DNA of 10,492 nucleotides from Deinococcus fonticola (lineage in GTDB: Bacteria; Deinococcota; Deinococci; Deinococcales; Deinococcaceae). Below, piece by piece: positions 7,746 through 10,492 of the stretch (the stretch's first letter is position 1; every line of letters starts with the position of its first letter). The stretch is taken from NCBI RefSeq assembly GCF_004634215.1, contig NZ_SMMH01000059.1, forward strand, positions 1 to 10,492, read 5' to 3'. The notes beneath the pieces were generated by a model. The model made no database searches. It saw only the letters and a program-made list of their open reading frames with translations, and was not told where the DNA came from. The translations under genes were made by a program, and so were the position numbers.

Positions 7746-8291
7746 ATGCGGGAGAGCCAATACGAGGGTGTACTCACACTGAATCGACGAAAATTCAGGA
7801 GGCGCACGGGCGTCTACCCAGAAACATTTCTGAGCATGCTGGAAGCACTCCAGCAGAGAGAATTGAAGAAAAAGCGCTCAGGTCGTCCTGCGGCCCTGAG
7901 TTTGGGAGATCAACTGTTGCTGACGCTGGAATTCTGGCGGGAATACCGCACTTTCTTCCACATGGGACAAGCCTGGGGGCTGGATGAAACAACCGTACAA
8001 CGCACCATTGAGCGCGTTGAAGACGCGCTCCTCGCCAGTGGTCAATTCACCCTCCCCGGCAAGAGGGTTCTCAAAGACGAAACGCAAGTCTGGGCCGCTG
8101 TGCTGGTAGACGTGACTGAAATCCCCTGTGAACGACCCCAAAAAAACAGAAGGCATGGTACAGCGGCAAGAAAAAGTGCCACACCTTGAAAGCCCAACTC
8201 CTCGTTCACGCCATCACGCACCAGATCATCGGCACCGCGACCGGTCGCGGTGCCACCCATGACTTCACGCTATTCAAACAGTCCAGTGGAG
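7746..8291 (+). pseudogene. IS5-family transposase, 3'-truncated, with -1 frameshift between its two frames
   Basis: The first frame runs from ATG 7746 (GTG 7743 directly before it is an alternative) to a stop at 8187-8189. It holds the helix-turn-helix region (GRPAALSLGDQLLLTLEFWR, then MGQAWGLDETTVQRTIERVE) and the first catalytic Asp in LVDVTEIPCERP. Just after that, the continuing IS5 sequence (KKQKAWYSGKKKCHTLKAQ, then TGRGATHDFTLFKQS) is in the -1 frame. The switch falls on A AAA AAC at 8141-8147, so it may be programmed frameshifting rather than decay. The protein then ends where the IS3 element enters, losing the last catalytic acid and roughly 100 residues, so it cannot be active. 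Confidence 0.8.
8141..8147 (+). promoter_or_regulatory. Putative -1 ribosomal frameshift site A AAA AAC in the IS5 transposase
   Basis: In the frame of the first reading frame the codons are CAA AAA AAC, giving the canonical X XXY YYZ heptamer. A -1 slip gives AAA AAA CAG, which continues into the rest of the transposase. Frameshifting is known in this branch of the IS5 family. Transcriptional slippage on the run of seven A is an alternative. Confidence 0.6.
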
Positions 8292-8311
8292 TGCCCCCCG
8301 AAAGTCGGACG
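8292..8311 (+). repeat. Left terminal inverted repeat of the IS3 element
   Basis: TGCCCCCCGAAAGTCGGACG; partner at 9568-9587. The TG...CA form and the C-run followed by GAAAGT are typical of IS3-family ends. Confidence 0.7.
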
Positions 8312-8331
8312 AATCTGACTAGAGACGAAGG

Positions 8332-8361
8332 CTCGCCACCAGCCGTAGGCTGGAAAGCGAG
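8332..8361 (+). promoter_or_regulatory. Hairpin that can mask the OrfA ribosome binding site
   Basis: Outer stem CTCGC (8332-8336) pairs with GCGAG (8357-8361); inner stem CCAGCC-GTA-GGCTGG at 8339-8353. The only Shine-Dalgarno candidate for OrfA, GCGAGG at 8357-8362, lies 8 nt before the ATG at 8371 and within the 3' arm. Such fold-back structures reduce transposase translation from read-through transcripts in other IS elements; here this is inferred. Confidence 0.5.
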
Positions 8362-8370
8362 GCCCACCCT

Positions 8371-8640
8371 ATGAAAACCCGTCAATTCACCGAAGACCAG
8401 ATCATCAAACTCCTCCAGGAAGGCAAAAAAGGCGACAAGTCGATTGAAGACCTGTGCCGAGACTTCGGGTGCAGCACGGCGTCGTACTACATCTGGAAGA
8501 AGAAATACGGCGACACCAACGTAGACGAAGCCCGCAGGCTTCGTCGCCTGGAGAAGGAGAACGCCCGCCTCCTGCGGATCGTGGGTCAGCAGCGCCTTGA
8601 GATTGACGCGATGAAGGACGTGATCGGCAAAAAGCGGTAA
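8371..8640 (+). CDS. IS3-family transposase OrfA
   Basis: 89-residue DNA-binding protein of the IS3 family. The N-terminal helix-turn-helix (FTEDQIIKLLQEG, then SIEDLCRDFGCSTASYYIWK, residues about 6-44) is followed by a leucine-zipper-like helix (RLRRLEKENARLLRIVGQQR, about 57-76) that mediates OrfA/OrfAB contacts. It is normally made alone as a regulator and also as the first half of the OrfAB transposase by -1 frameshifting. The ATG at 8371 is preceded by GCGAGG, and the length is usual for the family. It appears intact. Confidence 0.92.
   Translation: MKTRQFTEDQIIKLLQEGKKGDKSIEDLCRDFGCSTASYYIWKKKYGDTNVDEARRLRRLEKENARLLRIVGQQRLEIDAMKDVIGKKR
8628..8634 (+). promoter_or_regulatory. Putative OrfA/OrfB -1 frameshift site C AAA AAG
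   Basis: The last codons of OrfA are GGC AAA AAG CGG TAA. A slip of -1 on AAA AAG reads on as ...AVTPTQKRAVVQQLITAY, the normal IS3 OrfB opening, without crossing a stop. The first base is C instead of A, so slippage would rest mainly on the A AAG part. Confidence 0.55.
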
Positions 8641-8660
8641 CGCCCACTCAGAAACGCGCT

Positions 8661-9515
8661 GTGGTGCAACAACTCATCACGGCGTATATCAGGCCCAACC
8701 GGGCCTGTTTTCTGGTGGGCTTTCCCAAATCCTCCTGGCACTACCGACCAAAACCGCAGCAGGACAGCGAACTTCGGCAGCAAATCCACCACCTGGCGCG
8801 GCGGTATCCCCGCCGGGGATACCGCTTCATTCACGCCCTGCTCGTCAGGACGGGGGTTAAGATCAACAAGAAAAAAGTCCGGCGACTTTGGCGCGAAGAG
8901 GGCTTGACCGTCAAGCGAAAGACATCCAAGAAAATCCGCACTGGCGCATCAATTCCGATGCAGGCCGAGTATCCCAATCACGTCTGGACGTACAATTTCG
9001 TCTTTGACCGAACCCTGGACGGAGCGGCCTTGAAAATCCTGACCCTGACCGACGAATTCACCAGACAGTCCCTGGCTCTACGGGTGGCCGAGTCCTTCAC
9101 CTCCGCAGAGGTGAAGGAGGTGCTGCAAGCGGTCGTTGCCCAGCGTGGTGCACCAGGATTTATCCGCAGCGACAACGGTTCTGAATTTATTGCCCGTGAT
9201 CTGGGCATCTGGCTGGCTGTCCAGGACATCGGAACCAGGTTCATTGAACCGGGCAAACCCTGGCAGAACGGCTACGCGGAGAGCTTCCACTCCCGTCTGC
9301 GCGAGGAATGCTTGAACCGAGAGGTTTTTTACTCCGTACAGCATGCCCAGGTGCTCCTTGACGACTGGCGAAGGTTTTACAACAGCGCCAGGCCGCATTC
9401 GTCTCTGGCTTATCTGACCCCGGACGAGTTTGCCCAGCAGGCCAGGGGGCGGCCTGCCGACCCCCTTTGCGGTCACAGCGCCGCAAATGTGGCCGTCATC
9501 CCGTCCCCTGGATGA
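8661..9515 (+). CDS. IS3-family transposase OrfB (integrase core), first catalytic Asp replaced by Asn
   Basis: Catalytic half of the transposase. The N-terminal HTH_21-like part (RYPRRGYRFIHALLVRTGV and KKKVRRLWREEGL, about 48-82) leads into the rve integrase core (about 105-270). IS3-family proteins carry D-D-E with a 35-residue second gap. Here D171 (RSDNGSEF) and E207 (GYAESFHSR) are present with exactly 35 between, but the first position, in the usual VWxxDFVFD motif, reads VWTYNFVFD, with Asn at 112 (AAT, 8994-8996). One G-to-A change from GAT explains it, and it should abolish metal binding. The frame shown starts at GTG 8661; in the cell it is probably expressed mostly as OrfAB through the slip at 8628-8634. 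It ends ARPHSSLAYLTPDEFAQQ plus a short tail. Otherwise intact. Confidence 0.92.
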   Translation: MVQQLITAYIRPNRACFLVGFPKSSWHYRPKPQQDSELRQQIHHLARRYPRRGYRFIHALLVRTGVKINKKKVRRLWREEGLTVKRKTSKKIRTGASIPMQAEYPNHVWTYNFVFDRTLDGAALKILTLTDEFTRQSLALRVAESFTSAEVKEVLQAVVAQRGAPGFIRSDNGSEFIARDLGIWLAVQDIGTRFIEPGKPWQNGYAESFHSRLREECLNREVFYSVQHAQVLLDDWRRFYNSARPHSSLAYLTPDEFAQQARGRPADPLCGHSAANVAVIPSPG

Positions 9516-9567
9516 GCATTGATCCGCGTTGTTGTACCCTTGATCGGAGCCGAGTCTCTACTCGAAA

Positions 9568-9587
9568 CCGTCCAACTTTTGGGGCCA
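9568..9587 (-). repeat. Right terminal inverted repeat of the IS3 element
   Basis: Read on the - strand from 9587: TGGCCCCAAAAGTTGGACGG, imperfectly matching the left end at 8292-8311. The end base is assigned from the TG...CA rule. Confidence 0.65.
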
Positions 9588-9665
9588 GCCCACTTTGTCC
9601 TTCTGCCCGTGGCTTTCCAGAGCCAACGCATAGTCACGGATCACCTGACGTTTGTCGTCTGTCAA
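9588..9665 (-). pseudogene. 5' stub of an unrecognised gene, cut by the IS3 element
   Basis: On the - strand a TTG at 9665 follows AGGGGG (9671-9676) with 5 nt spacing and opens 26 codons, LTDDKRQVIRDYALALESHG then QKDKVG, running straight into the IS3 right end. The charged, helix-like composition is protein-like, whereas the opposite strand is not. The rest of the gene is not on the far side of the IS element. I do not recognise the family. The frame is short, so it may be chance. Confidence 0.35.
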
Positions 9666-9703
9666 TCTCGCCCCCTGAAATAACTAAAACCGAAATGATG
9701 CTC

Positions 9704-9731
9704 TTGAATTATGGCACAGCCTAAGTAAACT
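9704..9731 (+). promoter_or_regulatory. Possible sigma70-type promoter for cueP
   Basis: TTGAAT (9704-9709), a 16-bp spacer, then TAAACT (9726-9731), about 80 bp ahead of cueP in an AT-rich stretch. Predicted by eye only. No recognisable CueR-type dyad is seen in the spacer. Confidence 0.4.
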
Positions 9732-9753
9732 TGCTGGCGTACCTGGAGAGGTC

Positions 9754-9777
9754 ATGAGCTTTACAGAAGCTGAACAC
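9754..9777 (+). repeat. 24-bp direct repeat flanking cueP, upstream copy
   Basis: Begins ATGAGCTTTACAGAAGCTGA and is identical over 24 bases to 10336-10359. It contains the 15-bp dyad AGCTT-TACAG-AAGCT. Bases on either side differ between copies. It lies between the predicted promoter and cueP and is preceded by GGAGAGG, so a short leader frame beginning MSFTEAEH could be translated. Confidence 0.8.
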
Positions 9778-9811
9778 AGTCTGCGTAGCGTGTGGAGCAG
9801 AGGTAACTCAA

Positions 9812-10339
9812 ATGCAAAAGCAAACCCTGTTGACCATCGGTTTCATCACCCTCAGTTCACTGGCACTTGCCCAGCCCAGTTCGCCCTCCCTAGATCAACT
9901 CAAAGGCATTACGCCCCAGAAGGCCATGCAGCTTGCTAACGCCTGGAAAGGCACCGCTGTGAAGAGCTTCGTGACCGACTCAGCCGTGCAATTCACCTTT
10001 CCCGATGGGCGGCAGGAGAGTGTTCCGCTGCCCACGAAACAAATGGTGATTGCCATTGCGCCTTACGTGAACCAGACGCACCCTTGCAAGACGCACTTCA
10101 TGTCCGGTTGCCAGGGTGAACTGGTGAACACGCCCGTGAAGGTGCAGGTCACCAACGCTGCTGGAAAGACGGTTATTAACCGCACGGTGAAGACCCTGCC
10201 GAACGGGTTTCTTGAGTTATGGCTGGACAGGAACCAGACCTATAACGTCATGCTGAGCGCCCAGGGCAGGAGCGTGAAAGGGCAGTTGCAGACCCTGAAA
10301 GGCAGCGACACCTGCGTCACTACCCTGCGCCTGCAATGA
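9812..10339 (+). CDS. cueP: CueP family periplasmic copper-binding protein
   Basis: 175 residues. In Salmonella, CueP stores copper in the periplasm and helps metallate SodCII. The N-terminus MQKQTLLTIGFITLSSLALA is a signal peptide with a likely cleavage after ALA (residue 20), so the protein is exported. The diagnostic CueP stretch is present: APYVNQTHPCKTHFMSGCQG at 83-102, then a Val-rich strand, LPNGFLELWLDRN at 129-141, and the closing SDTCVTTLRLQ. The three cysteines C92, C100 and C168 match the three copper-site cysteines of CueP in number and, as I recall, in spacing. The ATG at 9812 has AGAGG 8 nt upstream. Length is normal and nothing is missing. A possible promoter lies at 9704-9731. 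Copper regulation is likely from the family but no operator is identifiable. Confidence 0.92.
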   Translation: MQKQTLLTIGFITLSSLALAQPSSPSLDQLKGITPQKAMQLANAWKGTAVKSFVTDSAVQFTFPDGRQESVPLPTKQMVIAIAPYVNQTHPCKTHFMSGCQGELVNTPVKVQVTNAAGKTVINRTVKTLPNGFLELWLDRNQTYNVMLSAQGRSVKGQLQTLKGSDTCVTTLRLQ

Positions 10340-10359
10340 GCTTTACAGAAGCTGAACAC
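10336..10359 (+). repeat. 24-bp direct repeat flanking cueP, downstream copy
   Basis: Identical to 9754-9777, offset by 582 bases. It starts inside the last cueP codon so that its ATGA overlaps the cueP stop codon. It contains the same AGCTT-TACAG-AAGCT dyad. Confidence 0.8.
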
Positions 10360-10386
10360 CCCGCGCCTAGTACAGCGTTCAATTAA
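10336..10386 (+). pseudogene. Start of a gene overlapping the cueP stop, interrupted by an IS630 element
   Basis: The ATG at 10336 overlaps the cueP TGA in an ATGA arrangement typical of coupled translation. It opens MSFTEAEHPAP before reaching the IS630 end around 10368-10370, after which the frame meets TAA at 10384. About 11 native codons remain, too few to name a family. It may instead be only part of the direct repeat. Confidence 0.3.
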
Positions 10387-10492
10387 TACGGATAGCTTGA
10401 TAGTGCCGACCAAAGCTGCGACGGGCATCCTGGGTCGAGAATTGCCAATTGATCTTTACCCCCGCTGCATTTCGGGCGCTCACCCAGGATTC
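10370..10492 (-). mobile_element. IS630-family element, right-hand part only
   Basis: Begins next to a TA dinucleotide (10368-10369), the target duplicated by IS630/Tc1-type elements, with GTACAGCGTTC as the likely terminus. It contains the transposase 3' end. The other end is outside the window, so the boundary is inferred. Confidence 0.55.
10379..10492 (-). CDS. IS630-family transposase, C-terminal fragment (runs off the window)
   Basis: The last 37 residues are present, ending at TGA 10381-10379. The stretch INWQFSTQDARRSFGRHY matches the conserved IS630 C-terminus (WxFTTxDARxKLxxLYP-like), where the catalytic domain closes. The catalytic triad lies upstream, outside the window, so its state is unknown. 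Confidence 0.65.
   Translation of the reverse strand, partial: ESWVSARNAAGVKINWQFSTQDARRSFGRHYQAIRIN

Larger units (their letters stand above)
7709..8291 (+). mobile_element. IS5-family element, left part only, cut by an IS3 insertion
   Basis: The left end is placed near AGACCTCCTGCGAAAG at 7709, resembling termini of the IS427/IS1031 branch. The transposase frame starts about 35 bp inside. The element stops at 8291 where the IS3 terminal repeat begins. No matching right end occurs in the window. The exact left base is uncertain by a few positions. Confidence 0.65.
8292..9587 (+). mobile_element. IS3-family insertion sequence, full length (about 1.3 kb)
   Basis: Left end TGCCCCCCGAAAGTCGGACG (8292-8311) and right end, read inward on the - strand from 9587, TGGCCCCAAAAGTTGGACGG. 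They match at about 16 of 19 positions if one C is gapped. Between them lie OrfA and OrfB in the usual -1 arrangement. The sequences next to the ends (GGAG before, GCCC after) show no target duplication. The left flank is IS5 sequence but the right flank is not its continuation. Confidence 0.85.

Noticed and set aside
7685..7807. N-terminal extension of the DUF2726 frame to 211 residues
   Set aside because: The extension reads antisense through the IS5 terminus and transposase start; the ATG at 7684 has a ribosome site and begins a membrane segment.
7719..8308. Shared CGAAAGTCGG in the IS5 left end and IS3 left end
   Set aside because: Ten bases within unrelated termini of different families; most likely coincidence, and there is no evidence that it guided the insertion.
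9078..9476. - strand 132-residue frame inside OrfB
   Set aside because: Shadow of a well-supported transposase gene.
9467..9939. + strand frames spanning the IS3 right end and the cueP leader
   Set aside because: One crosses the IS terminus and the other overlaps cueP out of frame; neither has protein-like composition beyond the first repeat codons.
1..10492. CRISPR arrays, tRNA or rRNA genes
   Set aside because: No regularly spaced repeats and no cloverleaf or rRNA-like segments were seen on either strand.

Overview
The window is a mobile-element-rich accessory segment from a moderately high-GC bacterium. The transposon types, a CueP homologue and codon use would fit a Deinococcus or relative, but nothing here proves the genus. 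The intact core is a type III restriction-modification (R-M) operon on the + strand: mod (about 2109-4064) and res (about 4048-6693). It is preceded, 12 bp upstream, by a HelD/UvrD-type helicase gene (90-2096) whose 5' part is missing because an IS3-family element (1-89) abuts it.

Layout: 1-89, end of an IS3-family element with the first codons of its transposase on the - strand. 90-2096, helicase remnant. 2109-6693, mod-res, with overlapping stop and start. The middle of mod (about 2350-3200, target-recognition region) is strikingly AT-rich compared with both sides. 6706-6942, a small unrecognised - strand gene convergent with res, with an inverted-repeat structure at its 5' end. 6976-7171, non-coding with small hairpins. 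7172-7684, a - strand DUF2726 protein with an N-terminal membrane segment. 7709-8291, the left part of an IS5-family element with a -1 slippery site, cut off by a full-length IS3-family element (8292-9587) whose OrfB carries Asn in place of the first catalytic Asp. The other half of the IS5 element does not continue to the right of the IS3 element; instead there is a 26-codon 5' stub of another - strand gene (9588-9665). 9812-10339, cueP, a periplasmic copper-binding protein, bracketed by an exact 24-bp direct repeat. 10370-10492, the 3' end of an IS630-family transposase on the - strand, which interrupts a reading frame that overlaps the cueP stop.

How the genes act together: Mod methylates adenine in one strand of an asymmetric site and, with Res, forms the ATP-dependent type III restriction complex. 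The HelD-like gene was probably the first gene of that operon, either an accessory or a passenger. The DUF2726 and CueP genes are functionally separate cargo. At least four IS elements from three families and two truncated host genes point to repeated insertion and rearrangement, as on a plasmid or genomic island.
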